A DNA stretch of 64,000 nt from Sorghum bicolor (taxonomy: Eukaryota > Streptophyta > Magnoliopsida > Poales > Poaceae): assembly GCF_000003195.3 (NCBI RefSeq), contig NC_012873.2:21044347-21108346 (forward strand). The letters run 5' to 3'. A program made the position numbers and the translations under genes. Below, piece by piece: positions 35,523 to 46,045 of this stretch (position 1 is the stretch's first letter; each line of letters opens with the position of its first letter). The notes beneath the pieces were generated by a model that saw nothing but the letters and a program-made list of their open reading frames with translations, was not told the origin of the DNA and ran no database searches.

Positions 35523-35534
35523 GCTCTGATGCCA
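35523..35534 (-). promoter_or_regulatory. Primer binding site of element D
   Basis: Read on the minus strand it is tggcatcagagc, two bases after the 5' LTR. That differs by one base from the usual tggtatcagagc complementary to initiator-Met tRNA, as used by Tekay/Del elements. Confidence 0.8.
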
Positions 35535-35536
35535 GC

Positions 35537-38500
35537 TGTAACAGAACCGTCCAATTTATAAGAATTCAAGTGAATTAGCGACCACGGAGGCAGTCAAGCC
35601 AATGGACTTGAACCCATATAAACCCGGTAGTCCGACGAGATCTCAAAAGACCTCGATTCAACCAACATACAACCAAGATCGTACATGATCAAGCATCACC
35701 ATCACAGATTACAACATTCATCACAGAACATAGTTTTACATCACATCAGAGTTTAAAGTGGTTATTACAAACCATAGCAGTAGCGGAAACAAAGTAGTTT
35801 TGAAACAACATCAACTCAGTTTATAATACATGTCAGTTCCATGGTCAAGTCCCAACAAAAGCACAACTGAAGATAAAGGAGGTGATCACGCCCATGATCT
35901 ATTCATCATCCGCAGCCGGGTGATGACACTTAGCACAGTAGCCGTGGTAAACGACATCATCTGCAATAGGGGTAAATAAAACCCTGAGTACGAGAATGTA
36001 CTCAGCTAGACTTACCCGTCATAAATCAAAACAAAGTGACACCAAGGAGTATGCAAGGCTGATCTTTATGGACTGGTTTGACTCGCCTTTTGCATAAAAG
36101 CCTTTGTTGTAAGTAACTCATTTATCATATTTCAGCAGCAAGTTCATTACTTAGCAACTATCCACTAGATTAGCACCTGTTCTAAGCATACACTTGTGTG
36201 TTTAAGCATTACAATAATAACCATATCCAGATTTCCACATAGCTATCATCATTCTCATCATAACCATTAAATTTATTTAGTGAATTCTACGTTGCCGCTG
36301 CCCAAGTCAAGTTCTCACTATCCGGGAGAGACGGCGATTCGAATCGATTCCTATCCAGCTGGAGGGTTATTCCTAACACTCACCCAAGCATACTTCATGA
36401 CGGCAGCTCGGATCACCTTTAGCACAACTCCGGACCAATTCGCGGGTCCGTCCAGCGCCGCACCCCCAGGGACCGCCAATCTGCCAGGGTCAGGACTCTA
36501 ACCTGACACCTCGGTCTTACGCCATTGACTCCCCGCACATCCTTGCTACCAACCGGGGTGCGCACTCATACAGAACGGGTTATCCGGCCTAAGTTGCACT
36601 CGTAGGCTTCGCGGTCGGAATGACTTATCCGGCCAACTGAGTGATAGGCATGCGTTCAACATGACACGGGGACGTACAGCGATTCGGTCCTTAAACGACA
36701 CAGACGGGGATAGATTCACACCCAAGACCTCCATGCCTTGTTGCTGCACTATCGTCATCCCGCCCGGTCTCAAGTTCATTTTTAGCACCTGGTTATCTCC
36801 ACGATAGCAAATATAGCCAACCGTGATGATCATCCACCTAACTCTCGCAGGTGACAGGAAATCACCCGGCTTCTACCGAGCTAAGCATGGCTAAGCATTA
36901 CTTCGATCCTGGACCTACTTTGGTAATGTTTAAGGTGGACAAGGTAGTCATTATGCAGCAAGGGTGTCATATCAATGCCTACCACTTAATGCAACAATAT
37001 ATAACAATAGTTATTTGACAGCTGAACTTGATAATAAAATAGTAGGAGGCTTATAATGCTCCGGGGCTTGCCTTCGACGTAGGTAGAGGGACGATGGTCG
37101 GGGCACTCCGGCAAGTCCTCCTCCTCCTCAGCTCCTTGAGGTAGCTCCCCTTGCTGTCCTTCCGGCTCCGGCAACTCGTACTCCAGCACCGTCAAGCCCT
37201 TGGGTACACCTAGGTATGCATGACAAGGAGATGAATACAGAGAATGCACATATGATGCATGATGTCATGATGGGATGTAAAAAGGACATAAACAAGGCAT
37301 AACATGAGCATAAACTTCTAAGATTAAGTGAATCATGGAATAACAAGTAAGTGCATACTTCTTCTCTGGTAGAGAGACTGAATAGACAAGTTAAACAAGT
37401 TCTAGCTACTCCTACTCAGCCACTGGTTTAGTAGACAAACCAACCAGTCACAAGTTTCAGCCCTAACTCAAGCATTCGTTAATCAAACTAAGCAAGTAAG
37501 TACTTTCTAGAAATTTTAGCAAATTGTCTAAAATTCACTTTTAGACATCCCAGACTGATTCCCTACTTAAATATGCTAAAACATACAAAGTTGACTGGCT
37601 GTCCTGGAAAATCCAGAGAGCAAGCACTTTGCAGCAGCTACTTGCAACATGCATAACTTTCAAACTACTCAACCAAATGTCATGAAATTTGGACACGAAG
37701 TAGATCAGTAAGTTAGCAACAAGTTTGTTGTAGACAAGTTTCCCAGAAAACCACTTATGCTAACATAAGATCACTGTAAAATTTTCAGAACATTTGCACA
37801 TACACATTCTGAGGTATAAAAATAACAAGCTAGTAAAGGCATGCAAGGCATAAATGTGAAACCCTATCAAAAAGTGTCAAACAACAGATTTCAGATTTTT
37901 CCTGGCTTTGTCTACTCATAAGTACAACACTCAGCAAGTTTCATCACAAAAGGAGTTATAACTTAATTATTAAAAATATCACAAGAAACTCCTATTTAAG
38001 CAAGAATTATTTTTAACTTCTTAACCAGGCTTCCAAAAATCATGAAAAATTTATCAGAGCCTAATCATAACATAAGTAACAACACCCTAAATTTGCATGG
38101 CCAGCAGATCATAGATTTCAAGATATAATTACCTCCTACAAATCCAAGATTAATTTATATCTATTTATTTCTGCAAAAACCTTGCATGTTTCATATTTTT
38201 ATTAAAAACTAGACTTATGCTGAAACCTAGCAAAATTGGAATCACTTCATTTGGATCTCTAAAACTCCAGATATGGATTTTACAAAAACAGCATTGGCTC
38301 TGTAAACAGTGAACTAGAGGGGTGAGAGAGGAGAGGCTGACCCCCGGGACCCGCGCGTCAGTGAGACAGTGACAGGGGAGGAGCTCGCCGCCGGCAAAGC
38401 TCAACGACGACGAGGTTTCCGCCGGATCCAAGGGCACCTACGTGTTCCTCTCATCAAGGCGACTCTGTTGACCTACTTTATCCGCGCTCTACTGGACCCT

Positions 38501-39763
38501 AAGGTGCTCGCCGTCGGGAATGGCGGAGCGACGGCGCTGCGCGGCGTTACGCCGGCAGATCTAGGCAATGGCGACGCAGTAGAGCTTGCGGACGAGCAAG
38601 AGTGGCTCAAGGCGAAGCTATAGGAAGAAGAATCACGGCCAGAGGTGAACCAGAGAGGTCTGGCCACGTTGCCGGTGATCTCTGTGAACTCCGGCGAGGT
38701 GGAGCTCGCTACGGAGTTGGCAATGCGACCTCACCGGTGCTCGGCTAAGGGAATGGAGTGGACGTCGAGGTAGAGGACGTCAAGGCGGAGCTCTGGGCGG
38801 GCTGGCTTGGCCGGAGACGTGGTGGAACGGCCGGAGAAGCTCGGCGAAGCGCGGCGGAGCTCACCGAGGCGACGGCGGAGCGAAATGTGCAGCGCTGAGT
38901 GAGTGGAGAGCGCGTCTGAGGCGTCCACTCGGTGCGTGGCAACTTGGAGACGCCGTGGGAGCTGACAGGCGGGGTCGTCGACGGCGTACGGTCGACAGGT
39001 GGCCGGACACGCGGCGGCGGGCGGCTTCTGTCCAAACTGAATCGGGCGATTCAGTCGCCATGGCCAGTGACAGAATCCCGAAGTTCGTCGACGTTTTAGT
39101 CCCAGCTCACTTGGTGGTTTAGGCTGGGATTTGATCCTCTGGACAGAGCTATATGAGTTCTACAACTTTGATTACAAGATCAAAGCCTAACTCGGTCTGG
39201 ATTTCAAACTACAAAGCTCCAAACAACCCTACCTCGAAACTGCGTGACTCAACACTTAGCCAAATTTGGCTAAGTGTGAAATCAGCCTTGATTTTTGGCT
39301 TGTGAGCAAATTTTGGATGTGTTCTAGTCCTTTTCATAAAAAGTCATCAACATAACTTTTGTAGCTTATGAAATTCTCTACAACTTTGCTTCAGGTGTCA
39401 TAGACATGCAAGATATCTAACATTACTTTCATAAAACATCTTTGATAGGAGGTTTAGGGGGTCAAATAAGCCATTCTAGGTTTAACCATAACCTAGGGGC
39501 ATTTTTGGCCAAAACCTTCAACATGAACTTTGCTCCAAATGATATTCTAAACATGATTGAGGTATTTTGGAAGACAATGAACAATTGTTTGCATTGGCTA
39601 CCCCTTATAGTCACTCAATTCAAGTCACACAAGCAATTTAATCATGTAGTGCATATAGCAAATGGCATGTGATCATGGTATGACGCTCATGAGTGATCAT
39701 GATGATGCTTATGTTGATGAAATGCTCATGGTTAACATGCAAGCTAACACTAGGAGTGTTACA
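35537..39763 (-). repeat. 5' LTR of element D (4227 bp)
   Basis: It pairs with 19793-24299. The about 280-bp shortfall is a deletion at about 37749, between short gaaaac/gcaaac similarities. It carries its copy of the acidic ORF at 36986-37249 (minus). It is followed by TSD atata (39764-39768). Confidence 0.93.
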
Positions 39764-39768
39764 ATATA

Positions 39769-40467
39769 GTCCCCCTCTCGTGTATTGGGCTGGCAGAGCA
39801 ACATTATTACAGGGGAGTGATTGCTATGTTTCTCATATTCCTTGCTAATATCACTATGCATGGGTGTAGTCTTGTCTCGCAATGATTGCTAAGTATGCTT
39901 GCACTAACTATGATAATGCTAGACTATATAGTTGAGAATAACTTAGGAAATATTCTTGTAGTTCATTCTAATACCATGCTAATGACTTTCTAGAATATCT
40001 AATTGAGGTGCTTATCATAATTATATGTGGCTAAGTTATGCTGATCAGATTAATTATCTTGTCACTGTTCGTTACTTTATATATCTTTTATGTGACACTT
40101 ATCCCTGTATAAAAGAGTTAGATAAATGTTCTCAATTATACATGCAATGATAGATACTCAATCTCATATTCGATTCTATAATCAATATTGATGATTGCTA
40201 ATCCCTTTCCAGTGGTAAAAATATAAATAACGATACCTAGAATACTTCCAGGTTAAAATGCTACATCGGTATTAATCTATGCGCTTGTAGATCCCATTCA
40301 TTATTTATTTAGAAGAGCAATTGCATATTTCAATACCGCGTCTCTCATGTCATGCTGGGGATGACAACTTAGCTTAAGTGGTATGAGGATAGGTTTGGCA
40401 TTTTTGGCACCGTTATCAGAATTAGAAAATTGTCTACTTTTGGTAGTGATGTTAAGAATACCCAACA
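39769..40467 (+). repeat. Element B left LTR, part 3
   Basis: This resumes from gtccccctctcgtg after D and one atata, and ends cccaaca at 40461-40467. It is followed at once by the primer site, so B's LTR, not A's, fronts the internal region. Confidence 0.87.
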
Positions 40468-40475
40468 AGCATTTT

Positions 40476-40493
40476 TGGCGCCGTTGCCGGGGA
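40476..40493 (+). promoter_or_regulatory. Primer binding site of the B/A element
   Basis: tggcgccgttgccgggga is a tRNA-Asp-type site starting 8 bases past the LTR. It is the standard Athila site and the same type as in C. Confidence 0.9.
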
Positions 40494-40626
40494 AGGTTGA
40501 TTACTAATCAGGAATGAATATGGAATTTTGAGTTATCATTCGCATCACTAATATGATTGAGCTTATTAATTCTCTCATACAGTTTTACCCCGATATTTTT
40601 CTATTTTATCTTATGCAGGGGAATGT

Positions 40627-42591
40627 ATGAATAGAAGACATCTTCTAGGAAATTTTGTTGACAATCCCGAAGCGTTATTCAGAAAAACAAGAGCCAAGCT
40701 CAAGAAAAGATCATCAACACTTCAGCAAGAAGCTTCATCCAATCAAGAAGATCACCGGAACTTGTCTTCAGAGTTCGAAGCCATGGCGAACAAATCGATC
40801 CGCAAGTTCTCAGCTCCCACTACGGACAACATCCACACTGGACCTGCTGCAGAGATCGACGGCAACTTTGAGCTCAAGCCTGGACTTATCAACATGGTGC
40901 AATCCAACCAGTTCTGTGGGAAGGCACACAAAGATGCTAGTGCTCATCTCCAACACTTCCTGGAGATTTGCATCACATTCACCATATCAGGAGTCCCCAG
41001 AGATGCTATACTACTTCGCCTCTTCCCATTCTCACTGTTAGGAAGAGCGAAGCAGTGGTTTTACGCTACAAAGGAGAAGAATACTACGTGGGCACTCTGC
41101 TCCACAAACTTCCTGGCTAAGTTCTTTCCCATGGGCAAGACCAATGCTCTCCGTGGGAAGATTACAAGTTTTCAGCAACAACATGATGAATCTGTTCCAG
41201 AAGCATGGGAACGCTTCCAAAACTACATCCTAGAATGTCCCCATCATGGAATGGAGAGTTGGCTACTGATGCAGACGTTTTATCATGGGCTCGGCAACAG
41301 TGCCCGAGAGACCATGGATGCTGCAGCCGGAGGAGCATTGTTATCACTTGCCACATTACAAGCCACAGCTCTTGTGGAGAAGATGACGTCCAACCAAAGC
41401 TGGAATGAAGAGAGGACCCAGACACGCAAGAAAGGTGGAGGTATGCATCAGCTCAAGGAGGTAGACATGCTATCTGCAAAGCTAGACCTGCTCATGAAGA
41501 AGCTCGATGATAGAGCTAGAGATAAGAAAGAAGTTATGCACATCTACGACTCTCACATGACTTCTGAGGAGTGTGGAGATACTGGCAATCACTGCCCTGA
41601 GATACTTGAGGATGTGAACTACATCATCAACAACAACAACTACTACTACAACCATCCTCAACAAAATCAAGGTTGGAATCAACAGAGGCCTAACTACTCA
41701 GGTAATAATCAAGGTAACAATTCTTACAACAATAATAATAATTTTCCACCTCTGAGAGAGTTAGTGTCTAATCAAGGAAAGCTAATGGATAACCTATCTA
41801 ACAAATTGGCATCTAATGATAAAATGCTAGAAAATATAAATAATAGAATGGATAATTTCTCTACTGCCATCAAGAATCAAATTAGCTTTAATAAAATGAT
41901 TGAATCTCAGTTAAATCAAATAGCTGCTGCTGTTCCTACTACTAACCCCGGTATACCATCACAACCGGAAGGATTAGAATATGCAAATCTTGTAGACATG
42001 TTTGATGCAGGTAATTATTGGAGTAACCCCGTCACTGAAGTTACTACTGACCTTCTGCCGGTCAAGAAAGGCGATCCAGGACGCCCCGTCATCCCGATCT
42101 CCATCGGCATGGTGGACTTCCCAGAAGCACTCTGCGACTTTGGCTCTAGTGTCAACATTATGCCCAGGGTACTCTATGAAAAATTCTTTACATATCCTTT
42201 ATTAGAGACAACCATGTGTTTTCAGTTTGCAGATCAGCCGATAAGTTTTCCAAAAGGAATATTGAAGAACCTTTGTGTCCGAGTTGGTACCTTGTATGCC
42301 CCAGCAAACTTCGTGGTGATAGAGACCGGTAATGATGAGAGAGCACCCATCATCTTAGGGAGGCCATTCTTGAACACCTCGGGAGCTGTCATCTACGTTA
42401 GTGCTGCCAAGATCAGTTTCTACATCAGAGGGAGGAAGGAGACATTTTCTTTCAAGAACAAGACTACACAAATCCCAGATCAATCCAGACATGAACCAAG
42501 GAAGAGGACCAACAGGAGGAACAGGAACAAGCAAGTGTGGACCAAGTCAGCTAAGATGATCACTGCAGTTCACGAATGTCAAGATCATTGA
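40627..42591 (+). CDS. B element Gag with first retropepsin-like domain
   Basis: 654 codons from ATG 40627. The order is a basic N-terminus; an Athila-type capsid core (LLRLFPFSLLGRAKQWFY, then NFLAKFFPMGKT, ESVPEAWERFQNY); an Asn-rich low-complexity stretch; a coiled-coil-like region; then a retropepsin-like domain. Its motif is CDFGSSVNIMP with Asp504 (42136-42138), closed by APIILGRPFL. The zinc knuckle before the Asn-rich region is degenerate (SEEC...GNHC). The frame ends at TGA 42589-42591 but remains open in phase from 42592 into a second protease. No RT, RNase H or integrase follows. It is open but probably not complete, because copy 2 reads through at the equivalent place. Confidence 0.8.
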   Translation: MNRRHLLGNFVDNPEALFRKTRAKLKKRSSTLQQEASSNQEDHRNLSSEFEAMANKSIRKFSAPTTDNIHTGPAAEIDGNFELKPGLINMVQSNQFCGKAHKDASAHLQHFLEICITFTISGVPRDAILLRLFPFSLLGRAKQWFYATKEKNTTWALCSTNFLAKFFPMGKTNALRGKITSFQQQHDESVPEAWERFQNYILECPHHGMESWLLMQTFYHGLGNSARETMDAAAGGALLSLATLQATALVEKMTSNQSWNEERTQTRKKGGGMHQLKEVDMLSAKLDLLMKKLDDRARDKKEVMHIYDSHMTSEECGDTGNHCPEILEDVNYIINNNNYYYNHPQQNQGWNQQRPNYSGNNQGNNSYNNNNNFPPLRELVSNQGKLMDNLSNKLASNDKMLENINNRMDNFSTAIKNQISFNKMIESQLNQIAAAVPTTNPGIPSQPEGLEYANLVDMFDAGNYWSNPVTEVTTDLLPVKKGDPGRPVIPISIGMVDFPEALCDFGSSVNIMPRVLYEKFFTYPLLETTMCFQFADQPISFPKGILKNLCVRVGTLYAPANFVVIETGNDERAPIILGRPFLNTSGAVIYVSAAKISFYIRGRKETFSFKNKTTQIPDQSRHEPRKRTNRRNRNKQVWTKSAKMITAVHECQDH

Positions 42592-42606
42592 CTTAAGACA
42601 CCGTTT

Positions 42607-43269
42607 TTGACCAAGAAGCACGACCTAGGAATGCCAAGCATCTATTGCTCCATAAATGGATACAACTTCTACAAGACGACTTGCGACACCGGATCGGGCG
42701 TCAACATAATGGCCGCAGTCACCTATCAGCTCTTGTTCGGAACCATGCCCCTAAAACCAACATACATTCAACTCCAGATGGCAGATCAGACATTTCGAGA
42801 GGTTAAAGGAACAGTAACTGATGTCTCAGTCAAAATAGACGATCATTTTGTCTACATAGACTTTCAGGTTATTTACATGGGAGAAAACGAGTACGATCCA
42901 CCCATCATCCTTGGAAGACCGTTCCTCAGCACCGTTAAAACAATCATCTACATTGGAACTAGAGAAGTCCATTTGCACTTTCCCTCAGAGAAGGTACGCC
43001 GCTATTTTACTGACCCTAATTATATCATTGAAGACTCTAAGCAGGTCAGAAAACGATGCCACCGCAACCAGAAGAGGCAGATCATCAAGGACGGATGGGC
43101 AGACTCTGAAGGAGAAGTGGTAAGGTCAGAAGACGTACAGTTTAAACAGAATTATCTAGAGGAGACTGTAGCACCGAGTCAGGTGTGGAAAGAGAAGATA
43201 ACCATACATGAAGAGGAGGCGCCGTCGGAAGTACTGACTACGCCACCCAACGAATCCCAGGACAATTGA
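42607..43269 (+). CDS. B element second retropepsin-like domain
   Basis: It is in the same frame as the gag ORF, 15 bases after its stop. The motif CDTGSGVNIMA has its Asp at 42685-42687, a better match to the retropepsin D-T/S-G consensus than the first domain (D-F-G). PPIILGRPFLS closes the domain. A Lys/Arg-rich segment and an acidic tail follow to TGA at 43267-43269. Two such domains in one reading frame could form a single-chain dimer, since retropepsins normally act as homodimers; this is inference. The ATG at 42607 is only the first Met, and a separate start is unlikely. Confidence 0.7.
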   Translation: MTKKHDLGMPSIYCSINGYNFYKTTCDTGSGVNIMAAVTYQLLFGTMPLKPTYIQLQMADQTFREVKGTVTDVSVKIDDHFVYIDFQVIYMGENEYDPPIILGRPFLSTVKTIIYIGTREVHLHFPSEKVRRYFTDPNYIIEDSKQVRKRCHRNQKRQIIKDGWADSEGEVVRSEDVQFKQNYLEETVAPSQVWKEKITIHEEEAPSEVLTTPPNESQDN

Positions 43270-44384
43270 GAAAACGGAGAGTCCCGTTCGGAGGACTTAA
43301 AAACACCGAACGCTTTGCCAAGAGGTAAACTTGATAGTTATTCTTTCCCTTTCAATTGTTTTACATAGTTTGCTTAGTTAATATGTTCATACTATCCTAA
43401 AAAGAAAATAAAAATGTTAAAAAATAGTAAGCCCCATGTGAGCATACGAGTGGCATAAAACCCATAAGTACATTCACTGTGGTGGCATAAAAATAAAATA
43501 AATATTTTTTCTGCTTTATAAAATGAAAATATAAAAATAGAGAGTAATATTTATTAAGGAGGCTCAACATGATAAAGGCTAGATATTTATGCTAACACTT
43601 AATCAGTTCCACAAAGCTTTGTTGTCTATTTGAGCTCCACAGAATTTAAGAATAAAGAAGACTAGCAGACGGAGGACATTCTAATCGCTGTCAAGATACT
43701 GCTGACTTTTAATTACACCTCTGCCACCTGCTAGCTACATCAGGAGAAATTACGTCAAAATTCAGCTTGGGAGAGAGCACCCCCATTTATCCCGCTAAGT
43801 ATTTCTATCTATCTTTATACTTATACTATATTAAAATATAAATATACATTACTTTGAAAAACCAAATAAAGATTTTGTGCTTATATATATCTTTTGCTTA
43901 GTGTGTTTAATAAATAAATAAAGTGGCTATGCTAAACTGAACCTAAATAAAACTCTAGCATGGATATGATGAATAGTTGCTTTGCCTAATTTTAAAATTA
44001 GAGTTCTCTCTCAAGTTTAGACATAACTATTATAATTTAAAGCTTGCTCTAAACCTAAACTTGTGAGAAGAAAACTTGATCTGAAGTCTAAGTTGTTAAC
44101 GGATACGATATAGGAAGGTTGAGCTGTTGTTTATCTGTTCCTAGAGATGCTAGAATTCTGAAGAATTTTATCTTTAAAAATCTTTGAAATATTGCATGAT
44201 GAGTTCCTGTATGATGAGAGTTTAAATTCCCACCACAGCCATATATACATGCTTGCTAGACTTTGAGCCACACGTTTACTTTTTACTGCTTATGAGCATT
44301 GAGTGTAGTCAAGCTGTGTAGACCCTTAGGAGCCTGTCATGTGGTTAACTCAAGATTCACTTGCACGTTCACCCAAACATGCAA
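43270..44384 (+). other. B-derived 3' untranslated segment
   Basis: AT-rich with no gene. It contains a tccacaaagctttgttgtctattt motif (about 43608), a gcttgggagagagcaccccc motif (about 43763) and accaaataaag (about 43860). It breaks off at about 44384, where gag sequence restarts. The same segment follows copy 2 at 46232-47330. Confidence 0.6.
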
Positions 44385-45637
44385 GTGGAGGTATGCACCA
44401 CCTCAAGGAGGTAGACATGCTGTCTGCAAAGTTGGACCTGCTCATGAAGAAGCTCGATGACAAAGCCGGAGACAAGAAAGAAGTCATGCACGTCTAAGAC
44501 TCTCACATGACTTGTGAAGAGTGTGAAGATACTGGACACTCAGGCAATCACTGCCCTGAGATGCTTGAGGACGTGAACTACATCATCATCAACAATAACA
44601 ACAACTACAACCGCCCTCAACAAAGTCAAGGTTGGAATCAATAGAGGCCTAACTACTCAGGTAACTACTCAGGTAATTATCAAGGTAACAATTCTTACAA
44701 TAATAATAATAATTATCCACCTTTGAGAGAGTTAGTGTCTAATCAAAGAAAGCTAATGGATAACCTGTCTAAGAAATTGGCATCAAATGATAAAATGCTA
44801 GAAAATATAAATAATAGAATGGATAATTTTTCTACTGCCCTGAGATGCTTTAATAAAATGATTGAATCTCAGTTGAATCAAATAGCTGCTATTGTTCCTG
44901 CTACTAACCCCGGTATACCATCAGAACCGAAAGGATTAGAATCTGCAAATCTTGTAGACATGTTTGATGCAGGTAACTACTAGAGTAACCCCATTGTGGA
45001 AGTACATAATGACCTTTTGCCAGTCAAGAGAGGCGATCCAGGACGCCCCGTCATCCCGATCTCCATCGGCATGGTGGACTTCCCAGAGGCACTCTGCGAC
45101 TTTGGCTCCAGCGTCAACGTTATGCCCAGGGTACTCTATGAAAAATTTTTTACACATCCTTTATTAGAAACAACCATGTGTTTGCAGCTTGCAGATCGGA
45201 CACTGAGCTTTCCAAAAGGAATACTGAAGAACATTTGTGTCCGAGTTGGTACCTTGTACGCCCCAGCAGACTTCATGGTGATAGAGACCAGTACTGATGA
45301 GAGGGCACCCGTCATCCTAGGGAGGCCATTCCTGAACACCTCGGGAGCTGTCATCTACGCTAGTGCTGCCAAGATCAGTTTCTACATCAAGGGGAGGAAG
45401 GAGACGTTTTCCTTCAAGAACAAGACTGCACAAATCCTAGAACAACCCCAATATGAACCAAGGAAAAGTAATGATAGGAGGAACAAGAGCAAGAAGCAAG
45501 TGTGGACCGAGTTGGCCAAAAAGGTCACTGCAGTTCATAGAGGCCAAGATCGTCAACTCAAGTCATACTTCCTGATCAAAAAGGATGACCTAGGTGTGCC
45601 AAGCATCCAGTGCTCAATCAATGGATACTATTTCTAG
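44385..45637 (+). pseudogene. A element gag C-terminus and first retropepsin-like domain (copy 2)
   Basis: It is homologous to 41435-42684, about 8% different by eye over a 240-bp sample. It starts abruptly in mid-gag. It keeps an intact CX2CX4HX4C zinc knuckle (44513-44554), lost in copy 1, but has stops at 44495, 44642 and 44981. The open stretch 44996-45637 holds the CDFGSSVNVMP protease (Asp 45098-45100) and runs without a stop through the point where copy 1 has TGA, showing the two protease domains were once one frame. It ends at TAG 45635-45637. Confidence 0.78.
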
Positions 45638-46045
45638 AAGACACTCTGCGACAACGGATCAGGCGTCAACATAATTGCCACAGTCACCTATCAGCTTCTG
45701 TTCAAAACCATGCCCCTAAAACCGACATACATTCAGCTCCAGATGGTAGATCAGACATTCCGAAAGGTTAAAGGTATAGTAACTGATGTCCCTGTTAAAA
45801 TAGATGACCATTTTGTCCATACAGAATTTCAGGTCATTGACATGGGAGAAGACGAGTACGATCCACCCATCATTCTTGGAAGACCGTTCCTCAGCACCGT
45901 CAAAGCAATCAGCTACATTGGAACTAGAGAAGTCCACATGCACTTCCCCTCTGAGAAGGTACGCCGCTACTTTAATGACCCTAACTATATAGTTGAAGAT
46001 TCTAAGCAGGATAGGACAAGAAGAAGGCGACGCAACCGCAATTAG
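45638..46045 (+). pseudogene. A element second retropepsin-like domain (copy 2)
   Basis: It continues the frame after TAG 45635. The active-site motif is CDNGSGVN (Asp 45650-45652), so the Thr of DTG is Asn here. PPIILGRPFLS and a KVRRYF block match copy 1. It ends at a TAG at 46043-46045 in the basic tail, where copy 1 continues. Confidence 0.75.

Larger units (their letters stand above)
19793..39763 (-). mobile_element. Tekay/Del-type chromovirus D
   Basis: This 19,971-bp element is flanked by atata (19788-19792 and 39764-39768). In minus orientation both LTRs begin TGTAACACTCC. The order is 5' LTR (39763-35537), a Met-tRNA-type primer site, an extra ORF (split by E), gag, protease, RT, RNase H, integrase with C-terminal chromodomain, a polypurine tract and the 3' LTR (24299-19793). 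The chromodomain, the primer site and the very long LTRs fit the Tekay/Del branch. About 20 LTR differences in the first kilobase make it the youngest full element here. Its genes have several frameshifts. Confidence 0.95.

Noticed and set aside
10439..40467. B LTR as a simple solo LTR inside A
   Set aside because: After its end comes a primer site and gag, not the rest of A's LTR, so it is the front of an internal region.
40476..40493. tRNA gene suggested by the tRNA-Asp-like text (also 11806)
   Set aside because: Only 18 bases, directly after an LTR: it is a primer binding site.
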